Origin: Triops longicaudatus
Lineage: Eukaryota > Arthropoda > Branchiopoda > Notostraca > Triopsidae
Assembly (NCBI GenBank): GCA_022885665.1
Contig: JAGQDJ010000633.1
Location: 186,001 to 250,000, forward strand
Reading direction: 5' to 3'
Length of the DNA stretch: 64,000 nt
The position numbers and the translations under genes are program-made. Shown in pieces: positions 24,801 to 38,000 of this stretch (position 1 is its first letter; each line of letters begins with the position of its first letter). The notes under the pieces were generated by a model. That model did not search any database and was not told the origin of the DNA. It saw only the letters and a program-made list of their open reading frames with translations.

Positions 24801-27507
24801 GTTGGATTCGTCCAAAATAGAACTGTTGTTGTCAAGAAACGCTATGATTAAAGAAGAGCGAAGAGCAGTTTCAGTGGCGTGAGCACATTTGACTTGACAC
24901 AGCGCCAGTGTAAGCTTGGGCTATAATCTTTACATAAGATGCAGCAGCAATCTACTGTGGAAGCTGGAGGGATAAAATGATTGATCATTTAACTCATTGC
25001 CTGTCTTTTTTGTGCCTTGTAGTGCTTTTTCCGTGTCTAATATGCTTTGAAAATGTCCATCTTGCTTTGATTGATAGAAAAAGCAAACTGTGCTCCAAAC
25101 GATCCACTTTTTCGTAACTTCCTCTCATTCGACCCGCAGTCTTGTCTCCCGCTATAAGAACCTGAATATTTTTCAAGAATAACTCCAAAAATACCGTCAT
25201 GTTACTGCAATAACAGTGCATTTAAAGCCCTGGTAGACACAATTTTCATTATTTTTAAAAACAAAAGATAGAGACATAGTTTTCTCCGGGAGGGTAGGTC
25301 TCTTATTGTAACTAACAGCAGAAGTTGAATGAAGTCAAATAGAAACTCTGGATCGAGGCAAATCCCAATATTGTTATACATAACTTTTCAGACACGATAT
25401 TACAAAAAGTAACTGACCGATTTCTTTTCTCTTTATAACTTAAAATTTCAAAACATCAGGCCTAATGCATCAGTTTGCCTGATTTTCATTTTTCCGTATA
25501 ATAAAAAGTAGCAAAATTCAACCTTTTTGAACGAAAACTTAAACGAGTTCACTAGACACCCATAAACCAGCATTACTGTCACAACAGTTTCTTTGATTTC
25601 TGAATCTTTTTCAGCATGAAATCTGAAAATTCCCATGTTATTCTCTCATAAGGAGTTTATGTATGACAGTCCGTGAATTACCCTTTTTTTAACTTAGAAC
25701 GTCTTTGTTTATTAATTTGTTAAATTATATTGTTTTTGTCACCCTTAGAGCGTTTTGTAACTGATAAATAAATCTTAATGTGATTTGATGCCTACTGGTT
25801 TTTGTATCCGGTCCAGTAAACATCACTTGTAAATATAACTTGTCCGCTAAAGAAGCTTACAAACCAGTAACTTCTTGCTTGAGTAACGCCTTCATTAATA
25901 CGTTAAAATAAGTGAAATTTCTCGAGGGAGACGCTTCAATTTTAAACGCAGTTTCTCTTTGGATTACAAAACAAGATGAGGTATTCCTGCCTTGATGATC
26001 TGTTGACTTTTGTGTTAATGAAGTTATCGAGAAACAACGGAAAATTGAATCTATAAATAGGCACTTGCGTCAATTTTATGAAGTTTTTAAAATGTTAAAA
26101 GCGGTTTACTAAAATGGTTATGGTACGCACTGAGGAATTTTGGGAAGCAGAAAATTACTCAAGAAATTAAGTGCTATCTTTCGACGACCCCAAATTAGCC
26201 CTTTTGACTGCAACATGTTCGCTTGAGGTATGATGTCCCAAGATTTCTGACAGAACTGCTGCGTTGGGTAGCGAGATTAGGCTGTAGATATAAGAAAACT
26301 GAACAATTGCTTCGTTTGCGGTTTAGGGCTGCCGGTTTTGTTGGATCCTAGTGCGTTTAGCCAGGTCATACCAGCAAAGTTGTGAGCCTGTTAGCAACAG
26401 AAAAGGCCCCAGCAGAAGCTTACAGGCATTAGGAGTATAATTAGTAGTTTTCCCTCGCTACATTTTCAAGATGTGGGAAAATTTTCTTGGAGCAAAAAGG
26501 AACGTAGCAAAAACGGGAGGGATTGAGGGGAGGAAACATGACAACAAAAGACACAAAAGGATCATGTCCAAGTGATGCCGCTGTACGCTCCCCAAAGGAG
26601 CCAGCCCAAGTTTGCGTGTGTCGGTCTTGCACGCAGTGAAATTGCATTCGACTGCGAATCACAATGGGCAAAACCCAACGGCACTGGGTGCAAATCAAGC
26701 GTAGAATTATGGGCCTTGTTTCCTCAGTTTTCATACCAAGGTGCTACAAACCCGAGCGAAATTGGACATTAAACTTCATGCTTTACCAAGCTCTAGACTG
26801 TATCAATTCTGGAAGGCAGTGAACTTGAGCTGGGGGAGAAAGGTGCCCAGGATTGGAGGAGGAAGGTCCCTGAAATGAGATCGTGTCGTAGAAATTTTGA
26901 TATCATGCTTTTATGGATTGACGAAACCGAGTTTCATGGAAAAGCCTTCCATTCCTGTATGTGCACACGGCACAGTAGGGTCGCAATAATACTTTTGGAG
27001 GAGAAGAAAGGTGCATGGTAAACTCTTGCCGAAACGAAGAATTGGAGGAGGTTCAATAATTCCTAATTGCGGGCTAAATATGAACCTTTAGGTACGGTTT
27101 TGGGGGGATCTTGGGAATGGGTTTGGTGCGGGGGTAAAGGTTTGGACTGAGAAATTATGAAGGTAGAGACTTGGAGGCCCCCGGTACACTTTGCATACAA
27201 ATGCCCAAGTTTGTCGGCTCATTTGGCATGGTTCAAACCTTCTTGTTAATCTGACCTGGTGTTTACCCATACGACCACGAACAACCAACTATAATACTTT
27301 TTTGCCTCTCTTGTCTTTTTGGTTGCCCTCTCCGAAGGCTCCGAAAGAAGGCGGTACTCGCGGGTTTCACCTAGACCGAATTTCGTTCGGGGGGAAACTG
27401 GATAGTAGCCAATGGACGTGCCGAAAATTTTCCCTTTTGCCTGTCACTTTTTCCACCATCTTCATTACCTTGGCTTCTTTGACTATTCATACAAGCTATC
27501 TTTGTCT

Positions 27508-27530
27508 ACTCTCTCTCTCTTTCTCTCTCT
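27508..27530. repeat. CT-rich microsatellite
   Basis: Runs of CT broken by a single TT, within a pyrimidine-rich stretch. Confidence 0.7.
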
Positions 27531-29763
27531 TTTTACCGTCTATCCGTTTCTCGACCCTTGTTTCCCTTCTTTAACCACATAAGTTTGGGCTGGGAGCTTT
27601 TTTTGGTATTTCTGGCAGGACACACGCATAGATAACAACTTGATTATTCCATCTGGAGGCAGGCAATTTGCTTTTCTACCTTTACCACGCAAATTCATAA
27701 CTAACAGAATGACCGGGGAGCCCCCCTTGCATCCCTAACGAAGGGAAGGTGTGGGCTGCTATAGAGACGTTAGCCAACCAGGCGTTTATGTTTTTTTTTT
27801 TTCTTAACCAACACGGTATACTCGTCTGTAGTGCTTGATTACGCTGCAGCGGCAACACCAAAAGAATTAAGACCGAGAAATGAGACCTTAGGAACACATG
27901 ACTAGGGGAGAAAGGGTTCAGGGGCTTTAAGGGGGGGTAAGGGGGGACTGCTTTTAACAAAAAGTGTTTAAGAGGGTGCGTCCGGTACTAATAAGCTTTT
28001 TGGGAAGGGTGTAAGCTTTGACGCCGCAAGTACCGCATCGGGACTCCTAAAATGCGCGACGACGTAAGCGCGCAGTACTCGGAAGGAGTGAGTTGTTCAA
28101 GCGTCCTACCCCAGGGAGATCCGAAACACCCCGGCGAAATGTGCCAAGTCTTTTGGGAAGTGCCGGCTCTATGTAACGAAACAAGTGGGTTCCATCTCGT
28201 TAAGAGAATAGACGCAGTTGCGCCGAGTTTTTCTTTTGACGCTGGAAGTTGAGCGTTATCTAGTTAGAAGGATTTGATGAAAGACAGAAGCTGCACTTGA
28301 CACTTTTACACGTCCTGCTGACCTTCGGAGAATTCTGTTTGGGTAAGGGAGAGTACTCGAGACCCGATCTTTGGCACTTGCAGTGGTCGGACGTAAATTT
28401 TGCTCCCCCTAACGGAAAGTTTTCGTTGAGGTGGAAGAATCTTTGTGGCCTTTTTATTTTTTCTTCGCAAAGGACACGAGAGTATTTTGGCAAGATAAAT
28501 GTCGTGTCATAAAGTCTTGGAAAAGTTTGTCAAGAATGGGAAAATTTCTGTTCGAGATGGAACGATAGTAATTGACAGGTAATTAGCATTCTTCTGGGGA
28601 AGAAAATTTTCATGGCTGATTAGGAAAGGTTGCTGGCCCTGTTCGAGTTTTTACTCTTCTGCCCTCGCAGCTGTAGATGTGAAGAACTTTTCCAATGAGT
28701 CCACTTTTAATGCACTTGTCGAGTGGAGGACGTGTTCCAGGAGAGAAACAGGACATGTTTAAGTGTTTGGCGCCGCTGTGGAGCTAAAGGGTTATCGCCA
28801 ACTGTCACCATTCCCCGAGATCCCTTTGCTGGAAAAAATCCGGGCACATATAATATTTTTTGTATGGTGGTTTTGGGTTGGGCGCCGAACACGAGTTGTC
28901 CATTGGGTTAACGGGCTACGTTTTATACTCTTACCAAAAGCTGTAATGTCCTTATTTGCCTCGTGTTAAAAGCTGAGGGCCGACAGTTAAGCAGGAGGGA
29001 GGTGGGTGAGGGGGAGAAGACGGGGTTGAGGTGGGGAGACACGTTGGGTAAATCATGGCCGTGGATCTTGACGGCTTAAGTGATTTGTACCACACCAGCC
29101 CCTTGCAGCTTAAGGGGATCTGCTTTATGGCTTACTGGTCTTCAGATACTTGAACGGACCTGACATTAGTCGTAGCGATATCTAAAGAAAGTTGCTTTAC
29201 TTTGGCGTGCCTTGGTGCTTTCAAAAACGCCGGCCAGCGACAACGACCAAAAGGGAACCTCGGCGAGTACATACACGATTGCTAAGTTGTCGCGTCGAAG
29301 CGCCCAGTGTGAAGAAATTGGACGCGAGGCGCAAACAGACGTGAAGGTGTGAAGGTGAGAAACATATCATTAACGGTCCTTGCGCTACCCCATACCTAGT
29401 GTAATAGACCGAGCTTCTAATGAACGCTGCCAACATTCCCGAACGAGATGTTAACTGGCAAGCGTTCCTTTGACTTGGCAAAGGTTACAGCCAGCAAAAG
29501 GAAGTTTATCTTTCGCCACCTTCTTGATGAAGTTGTCATCGCTTGCCGGGCGTGCTGCCCTCTGGACAGTGCTGGGCTCTAAATAACACCGTACTAACAG
29601 CCCCGGGGGATAAATTATGATAAAATTAATTAGACGAGACAGAGATAAAATAGAGCTAATGTCGCAATCACTATAAAACCAAACGACTTTTTCTATGTAT
29701 GCTTCTGCTTTTAAAGAACGTTGCTCCAAGCCCTTGGTAGGCAAGATTTTCATGATAGTAATA

Positions 29764-30126
29764 CAGTAGACTCCCCTTTCTCCGCACACGCTTCCACAAA
29801 AAATGTTGTTGCTTCATCTGTGGAAAATGTGATGTTTCATTACAAAATTTTAAAGAAAAATAGATCTGAACTGCTTATTTATAGCTAAAAAATCCTATTA
29901 TTTTTTCAGCTACGTATGCGTGACACAGGATGGCAACGAGTAATGTACACCGGAAATTAATAAAAGAATAAAGAATTAATAAGTTCATATTTAACGCACA
30001 TTCACATAACTAAGACCGCTTATTTTCTACAACTACTGTTTTCTAAGGGCTTTCGGATTATCTGTTTTTTCGGTTATCGCGTGGAAACTCCATTTCCGCA
30101 CCTGACGGATAAACGGGAGCTTAGTG
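29764..30126. mobile_element. Pogo/Tigger-like MITE with TA target site
   Basis: This 363-bp unit has inverted ends. The left reads CAGTAGACTCCCCTTTCTCC and the right, on the minus strand, CACTAAGCTCCCGTTTATCC. A TA dinucleotide lies directly outside each end (29762-29763 and 30127-30128), as expected for TA-targeting pogo/Tigger elements. There is no transposase frame inside. The inner right arm also carries GGATTATCTG and CGGTTATCGC, typical sub-terminal echoes of such ends. Confidence 0.62.
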
Positions 30127-30182
30127 TAAACAGAAAACTCAAGTAGTTTGCTAATCTCTTACATAATTTAATCCATGTAGTA

Positions 30183-30344
30183 CAATAGAATTTCGTTATA
30201 ACAAACAGGAACACACTGGTAAGAGAAGAAACTGTTCAGCATATCTGAAGTTCGTTATATCAGACGCTTCTCTATACGTTGTCATTCCTCTTGAACTTAA
30301 AATCCGACTATAGCGACAGTCCGAAAGGATTCGTTACAACAGTG
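30183..30344. mobile_element. Degraded MITE with TTATAAC-type ends
   Basis: The left end CAATAGAATTTCGTTATAAC and the minus-strand right end CACTGTTGTAACGAATCC are imperfect inverted repeats. They match the clearer copy at 62141-62343. The left end follows TA. The element sits only about 55 bp from the preceding MITE, forming a small cluster. Confidence 0.42.
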
Positions 30345-33300
30345 TTATATGGGAAATTGAGCTTAGGACACTACTCATAGTCATGAAATGTAAAAACAAT
30401 TTCGGTTGACATTAGATCACGTAATCGTATACGGTTCTGGTCAAGAACACGCTCTACGGAAAAACGGATTCTAGTGAAGTATTATAATAAAATAATATTG
30501 TGTGTAGTTATGAAACGTTGTCGGTAATTTTGGCAGATTTTTGTCTCTTGTCGGCAGCCGCATCAACGTTAAAAAAAAGCAAGGTGTGTTGTGGGGGGAA
30601 TGTCTTCTTTTCGGCATTTATACCGCAGCAACCTGAAATTGTTAGTCGGAAAACGCATTGAAACCAATTTCGCCGGCCAGGATTTGATTTGGTCATCCAG
30701 GCAAGCGTATCTTGGCAAACAGTTTTATGACTTGGTCTTCATCCTATAATACTTTTCGGTCCCTCCTTCAGACCCCCTAGTCCCTTTACTTTACGTGTCC
30801 GTGGCATATAGACAACTTACAAGTTTCCCCCGCTGGAATTTATAGCTGCCGGGGAAGAAGAGTCCCCTTGACTATGGTTCTTCTTCTCCTACTTCGCCTC
30901 CTTTTGCCTTGATAGCCTTCTATTCTTTCTTTTTTTCCATCTCCGAAGCTTCAGCGCCTGGTCCGAGCTGCCCGAGCCCAGGCGTCCCCCGTCCCTTTAG
31001 CTTCCTCCACCCAAATCAAGTTGAGTTGTAAAATGCCCTGAGCCTGCCTACCTCAGTCACTTGCCTTTCTATCAAAAACCCGTAACCGTACCGAAAAGGG
31101 GCTCCCGACCTGTGTCTTCATCTGCGAAGAAGAGGCTGACCGAAGGAATATGGTTTGCGCCCGGCGTGGCTCCAGGCTCCGCGGGAACCAAGTCTGCACC
31201 CTGCGCGTGTATACTACGCCTCAGCGCGTGAAGGCTTCGCTCCTTCTTCTCCTTCCTTCCTTTTCTGCCCGGTGGCCGGGCCCTGCCGTTCTGCACCGAG
31301 AGACTGCTTCATCTCTACTCACCACAAGTCGGCTGCAGACCTCCGAGGCAGAAGGAACGTTTCCGTAGGCGTGCTGTAGACATTGTATATACTCCCTGAC
31401 TCGAGTGCAGGGCAAGGGGGGTTTAAGAAAAAAACACAACGTGATTCGAGTGTGGGTGTGCCGGCCGTCTATTTTTTTATTTCTTGCCCCAACTAATCTG
31501 CTGAATGACGTGTTGCATGTGTTTGGTGTGTTTTGTGACCTTGGTTTTGTTCGCACTTAATGAAACCCGGAGATGACCACGGTTGTTTCATCCACATTAC
31601 TCTCACTTGACGTTGTCCGCCTTTTATTTAGTGACTTTACAAGTCAACAATCATCACCATACCTTGTCAACAGCTAAACAAGTGACTCGTATCCAAATTT
31701 TATCTCAAGCAATCACCAGCGTGATAGTTATTCCAAGCGGATTAACCTTCTACCGTGGAAGTGCCTTTGCATGAAAAAACTCATAAAGTTCTCATGACAT
31801 TTATCACCGTGAAGTGCAATCCGGGACAGTTTAACAAACCGACAGAGAACCGATACGCAACTAACGAGGATTAAATTTTTGCGGAAATTTGCTGAATAGT
31901 GACGTTTTCGGTAAGTCCGACGGCGAGAGAAAAGTCCGTTCGGTGAAATGAAGACATCCCGCTTGGGTTTCTTTGTTTGAGCGCGACCGAGGTGCTTGAT
32001 TCGGCTATCCAATTAAGCTAGTGCGCATGCGGATGAAAGAGAGTGCTCCCGCGTCTTTTTCTTAATCCTCGTCCCGTTCCGGCGTTCCCTAAACGGCACT
32101 GGCTGGATTTATCCTGTCCGTCGAGATTGAAAGGGTTGGACTTATTCAACACGAGTTTATTTATCAAAGAAATTGTTGAACTTGGCATATCGTAACTGTC
32201 CAAAGAAAACACTTTACCCAAGAGGCGAAGCCGAGAGGGATCGGAACGTTGGTGAGAAGCAGGGAACGCAGAAGGACGAAGCAAAAAGGGGGAGAAAGGA
32301 ATAGGGAAAGATCAGGTTGCTCAATGGGTGTTTTTATGGCGCCCAAGACCCAGATTAGAGGCATTTGGCTTGTATATTCATCTGTTTAGCCCAAGCCCCA
32401 CACTACACTAGCTATGGTCATAGTCACAGCAAGGGTAATTTAGTCCCCGAAAAAAAAGAAGAATGGACCTTTTAGCAGCTTGAGGCGATGAGGGGGCGCA
32501 GCGTTTTTATTATCCGAGCGTGATTCTCTGCCCAAGTTCCAGTTATCTTGGATTTCATTAAACGCAAAGAAGAAATAAAAATAGAGAAAAAGGCAACAAG
32601 TTTCTTGTTCCTCTTTTTTTCGTGAAGGGACGAACCCGGTGTCCATTTCTAGCAGTCGCCGCAGGGAACAATCTCAATTTCGCCCGAATCTCTTCATTAA
32701 TAACGAAATGAGACGTTGAGAGTGATAACCTGAACATGAAGCTTGCAATTTAGGTTAGGGACATTTAAGTGGTGTTATTCTTGGAAGATAATGAAAAATC
32801 AGTAAAAAAGTATGAAAATGTGAGGTTTTAAATTTTTTGTTCTCACATTGATACCTGGCATTCCTAAAAGTGGGTAACAACAAAAGAGCAACAGGAGTTT
32901 CTTTGAGGGATTTTTTCGGGCAATATTCAAAAGATGCTGGGGTGAAGGGTTTTGGACAGGAAAGTTTTCGCTATAGAATTAGATGACAATTTTTGGAGGT
33001 GCAAGGCGTTGGGTCGCCAACCCGTTTCTCCCGCGTGGTCGTTTGTCGTTTTTCGTCAAGCGGGATTGGGGCTGGGTCGTGGTGTCCATTTGACTTGTCC
33101 ATACTCCCTACGACGATTGTTGTCGTAAAAAGGTGCTTGACTCGTCCTCTCTCTTCGTGTTTTCTCCCTCGCTCCTTCTTTTGCACTAGGTTGTCTTGAT
33201 GGCGCAGCTTGATAAGAAAAAGAAGCGACTTGTGAAAGACCGCACGACCCAGACCATTAATAAAGTGGAGGTTGGGGACGAGCTAATTGATGTCTAAAAA

Positions 33301-35081
33301 GAGCAACTCACTAGAAAAAGCAAAAATGGGCTACCAAAGAGGATCACGCGTCTTTCTGCCCCTCCGTTCCGTTCTTGTTTTTCAACTTCCCCAAACCCGT
33401 CCCATTAAGGTTGAGATTCCTTGAAAGAAAGCTTGGGCAAGTCCTTGTTGGCAGTCAAGTTTCGGTCAAGTTTTGAAAGCAATCAACGCAGAAAATAAAT
33501 TGAGTCATACGGACTAATTGTAGAATATCAACAGTGGGGTAAATAATGGGGTTTTTAGAGTCGGAGGAAAGGTAATAATTCAGTTGATGAAGTCATCTGT
33601 CCTGTAATTAAGCATAATGAAGGCATCGTAGCTCACAAAAGGATAAAATTTCAAGTCGCTTACTTTTCAAGGCTCCATGATACTTATTGACCTAAGTTTT
33701 GTCTGAATGATTTTTTACTCATTTTCAATTAATTTGCTATAAAAGTCAATCGAATTAGGGAAGTTTATAAGTTATTGAAAAGGTGCTGCACAAATGACCG
33801 TACTGATTTATAGCTCTCAAATTTAAAAAATGTAACACTACGATGTATACGAACACCGTCTGTAACGAACTCTTCAGACGGTTCTAATAAAAAAATGAAA
33901 AATTCAAAGAAAGAAATGTTAAAATCCTGGTAAGTGAGAAAAACAATAAAGATATTGGAACAAACATGACGAGAAATATCGCAATTGGTTTTCAAGTAAA
34001 GTCGATGGAGTATTGAATGACTTGGAAGTACTAAGTTCTCAAACTTAGCTTAGTCTTAGCGTTGGTGATATTGCGGCTTAGTTCATGACAACATGGAAAG
34101 GGTAACCAAAGGAAAGCGTCTAAATATAGCTGTTACACTAGTTGACAGTAAACTCGTCAAAAGCTGGAGTAGGTTCATAGTTAAATCCCTGTTATGAGTT
34201 TTAGAAACCTATTACTTTAAAGGTATTCTGAGAAGGTGTACATTTCAGTGATCCGAAACTGAGGTACAATGTCTTTCCTAGTCCATTCTTACTAGCTTTT
34301 TGTGCACCTTTTTGTTTCTGTAGTTGACAAGTTGTGACTGACATCGCTTTCGCGATTTGACAGCTCGTCCAGGACATTTTGTTTTAAATATTTCTCACCT
34401 CGGTGTGATTTCCCACGCCTTTTTGCGTGTGTTTTTGTACTATTTAGACCCTAATATGACTTGACTCTGAGTTGGGGACGCGGGATGAAGACGAAGGGAT
34501 TTTGGATGGTTCCTTTTCAGTGTTATGAGTATACCCGTAAATAAGCCGGGACGCACGACTCAGAATTTTTTGTAACGCATCTTTTATTTATGCGTCCCGA
34601 CTTTTTTCCGGTCTCACATGGACGGATTGGAGGTTTATATTTTTTGACGAAAAAAAACTTTTTTTTCGTAGCTGGGACAAAGACTCCCCCATGTCTTGTT
34701 CGTTTTTCGTGAATCTTGACGAGTCAGTCACGCCATTGCCATAAATCAGGCATTTGGACGTGGGCTTGAAGTAGACGAGGAATGCAGCCCGAGCACGACA
34801 CATAATCTGAGAGCTTGTGTATACAAGTCTAGTCACTAGTCCACCCCTTTTTCATTTTTAAGCGATCCAGAACTGCTTCAAGACAAGGAGGGTTCTTTTA
34901 AAAAGCTTTTGAAAGAGTTGTCTTTGAGAATGGACCCTACTCTTTTTTCCGTAATGCGTGTGTGTGCTTGTTGCATTTGCATACTTGCAAGCATGTTAAT
35001 TCAACAGTCTCCCCAAGAGAGGCGAACGAGAAACAACTTGATTTATTTGTTTGTGTTTGTCTTTCTGGTTGTGTGCACTAG
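30345..35081. other. Noncoding region immediately upstream of the first seen GLI exon
   Basis: No supportable protein gene. A more GC-rich, CpG-containing block lies at about 31.1-31.4 kb and a mixed block at about 32.0-33.3 kb. A 32-codon ATG frame at about 33199 follows a strong pyrimidine tract and a CACTAG acceptor-like site but cannot be joined to GLI. The unseen GLI promoter and 5' exon may lie here. Confidence 0.4.
34543..34603. repeat. Stem-loop, 12 of 13 pairs
   Basis: AAGCCGGGACGCA at 34543-34555 and TGCGTCCCGACTT at 34591-34603 are inverted copies with one mismatch, around a 35-nt AT-rich loop. It lies about 0.5 kb upstream of the first seen GLI exon. It may be a small foldback repeat or a structured regulatory element. 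Confidence 0.5.
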
Positions 35082-38000
35082 GGCTGGGCGGTACCGGACT
35101 CCCGTTCCCGATGCCTTCAGCCTTCGCAGCTTTCCCACCGACTGGAGCAGGCGCTGCTGCAGCCCACGCTCACGCCGCTGCAGCCGCGGCCGCGGCCGCT
35201 GCCACCGGCTCGGCGCAAGGAACCATGGACGCAAGGTACTTCTGGGACACCGCCGGACGCAGTTTGCACCCTGCCGCCTTTCAGCATCCGGGGTAAGTTG
35301 AAAAATGAAAGACAGAGAAAGTTCCTTCGTGTTCTCTCGTGTTCTCTCGTCTTCTCCTTTGAATTCTAACAGAGATTTTTTTTTGTACGGAAAAGACGCC
35401 AGCGTGATCGTGCATAACTCTAAGGAGGAAAAAAGCTTGGAGGTTACGCGAAGGGATGTCAAAAGTCGTCGATGGTCGCCAATTACCGTAAATTATGGGA
35501 GTCTGTAGAGAAACTGGCGAGACCCAACGCGAAAGAATTTCCATATGCCATTTAGGTGATAATAGTTTGATGAAGGCCAAGAATGGCTAGCCACTAGTAG
35601 GCATTGTTTCGACACATCCGACACACTAATTGAACTGCATCTGTGACTTTTCTCACGCGGTGACAAGATCCCAGAGATGCTTCGCCAAACAAAGGGCAAA
35701 GGAAGCCGAAACGGGGGAGAGAAGGGGAGAACGAGCGATTTTTTTCACGTTTATGGCTCAGGCATCTGGTGTGGGGTAACTTTGGTTGCGTTGATTTCCT
35801 TTAAGAACTGGCTGGCTTTGAAGTACTAAGCCGATAAACGCCTATAGGCACGACGTTCGTCTTTTAACAGCGAATTATCATAATGAATTTTTGTGTGTGG
35901 TAAGGTAATACAGTTACTCTAGAAATGTTAATTTCCAGCGTCCCTATTGCGGGAACTCACGGTCTTGATCTATACGCACATACTTGTCTTTTTTATTGCA
36001 GTAGATTTTGACAAACGCATTGGTTCAACCTGTGCGATTTCTTCCGAGATTATCATGCATTCCGTTCATAGCACTACACGGGCATTTAGAGGAAAGCAGA
36101 CTTTCCGGTTTAGCAATTCGGGAATATAAGGTGGAGCACGGCTAAGCATATTTCAGACTTTGCTTTAACGACATGTCTCTGTCCTGTTTTCAAGTTTTTC
36201 TTTGGGGAGATAAGTAACATGTTAATTGGTATTCAGTAGCGTCATTCCATGCACATCTTTGGTGTTCTTTGGTGTCCTTATTAACATGCATTTATTCTCT
36301 TTTAAGCGAGCTTCCGGAAATACCAATCAAACGGACAAGAGTAAGTTAACTTCCTTTAGGCCTTTTTTTAAAAAAATGTTGGGCGAGAAACGGAGTGGTT
36401 AGTGCATTTCCAATGTGTCATATACAATTTTGGGAAAGGAATACCCCATGGTGAAGCCAATGGGAGAAATAAAGCTGAAATTCTGGCGAAGATGCGTCGG
36501 AATTCTGCAGGCCTGGGCAAGTATAAAGGCTGATGGACTGGACAGCTCATGATGAGCGACAGGGGCCGTGTAAGGAGGGGAGTGTCATTGTTCTGTGTGA
36601 GCCCAACCCGCTTGTTTCACGCTCTATCTTTTCCGCGTTAACAACGATGCACCCTGGTTATTTCTCAAGCGAGCGGAAACAGCTTCTAGAATAACAGGCG
36701 GTCACCATAGTAACCAGCTGTGGAAAAAAATCTTTGCGGAGCTGGCAGCAGAAAGGCAAATTGAACATATTCTGTTTGTTTGTTTACTTTGGGATTGCCG
36801 CTTTTTCTGAACTTTCCAGCCTGCACTTGAAAAAGTGCTTTAACCGTCCCGTTTTTAGATCCGTCGCTTATGTGCTCCAAGCTTGTTTATTGATGCGTTG
36901 ACGATGAAGCAAGGGACGCACGGGAAGACAAGGAAAAACGATTTTTTAGGCAAAAAGAAAAAAGCTTCCATCCTTTTTTTTCTGGTAAAAGAAAAGATGA
37001 GACGCTACACAGCTTATAGTTGCTGACGCATGACGTCACCACCTTGCTCTCATAAAAGGCTGCCATGTTTGTTTAGACGCCTGGCAGCTCATGGTCCCCT
37101 GAACCATCCCATATGGTCCTCGACAACCCCTAAAAGCAATTTTGACGCGATCATTTTCGAAAAACTTGTAAAAGAGGAAAAGAAGCTAAACTGGGGTTTC
37201 TCGGGGAGTGTAAAGGAAGATGCACATGACAAGAAAATGAGGTTTGGCACTTCGTTAATGAAGGCTCTTGTTAATTAGGTTTTTGGCGGTTTTCGGAACT
37301 TTTCGATTTTCTTCTCCCCCCTTTTCTCACAAGCAAAGCCTCATTCCAGAGTCCCCGTGAAATGTCAAATGAGAAAAGAGGCTGGGTAAGGCGACACGAA
37401 TAAAGGTCAGAAGGTGATAGGCTCACACGTTGGCAGGTTTTCTTTCTCCGTCCTTTTAAAGCCTTGATCGTTCATAGCTTCTGGTTGCCAGATGCAAACA
37501 CAAGCCACTTTTCCTCTTCCTCAACCCGAAAAAGATTCTTCTTGTCCTCACTGTACTTAATGTGACCTCGGAAATCTCAAGTGCAGCGTGCATAATCTGG
37601 CGAAAATGGCGCTCTGGGGTCGTAAAGAAACTGCGAATAATTTTACTTAAAATGCCGTGATATTAACATTTTGCCTTGTAATTTGTAACTTGCCGTTGTG
37701 CTCGAAAACAATCCGCGACCGACTCGTTTAACCGTGTGATTAAAAGTACTGTATATGTGAAGCATTGCGACGTACACGCGTAAAAAGCTGGTTTACTTCC
37801 TTGAAAGTCTTACACGGCACAGCAGTTGCCACTTTGACGTTCACTCTGGGGAGCGAAAGAGTTTAATTACTATGAGAAATGAATGTACGTCTTGAAGCCA
37901 TTTGGCGTTAGAAAGCTCAAAGGTTGTTTTCTACGAGTGTACATACTTAAGAATGTGATTGATGGATTTGAATGATGGCTTTGACCCAGTGGTCGAAAAG

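Larger units (their letters stand above)
9019..29763. other. Long intergenic region without recognisable genes
   Basis: About 20.7 kb in which none of the open frames (up to about 127 codons) shows a domain, family motif or splice-linked partner. Contents I can support are a relic MITE end near 10566, a 25-bp tandem repeat near 21833, a CT-rich microsatellite near 27508, and several moderately GC-rich blocks (about 20.04-20.40 and 28.03-28.25 kb) that break up AT-rich sequence. Its position upstream of GLI suggests cis-regulatory territory, but that is inference. Confidence 0.45.

Noticed and set aside
33199..33297. 32-codon ATG frame rich in lysine after a strong pyrimidine tract and CACTAG
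   Set aside because: It cannot be joined in phase to GLI and matches no family I know. It is too short to support without transcripts.
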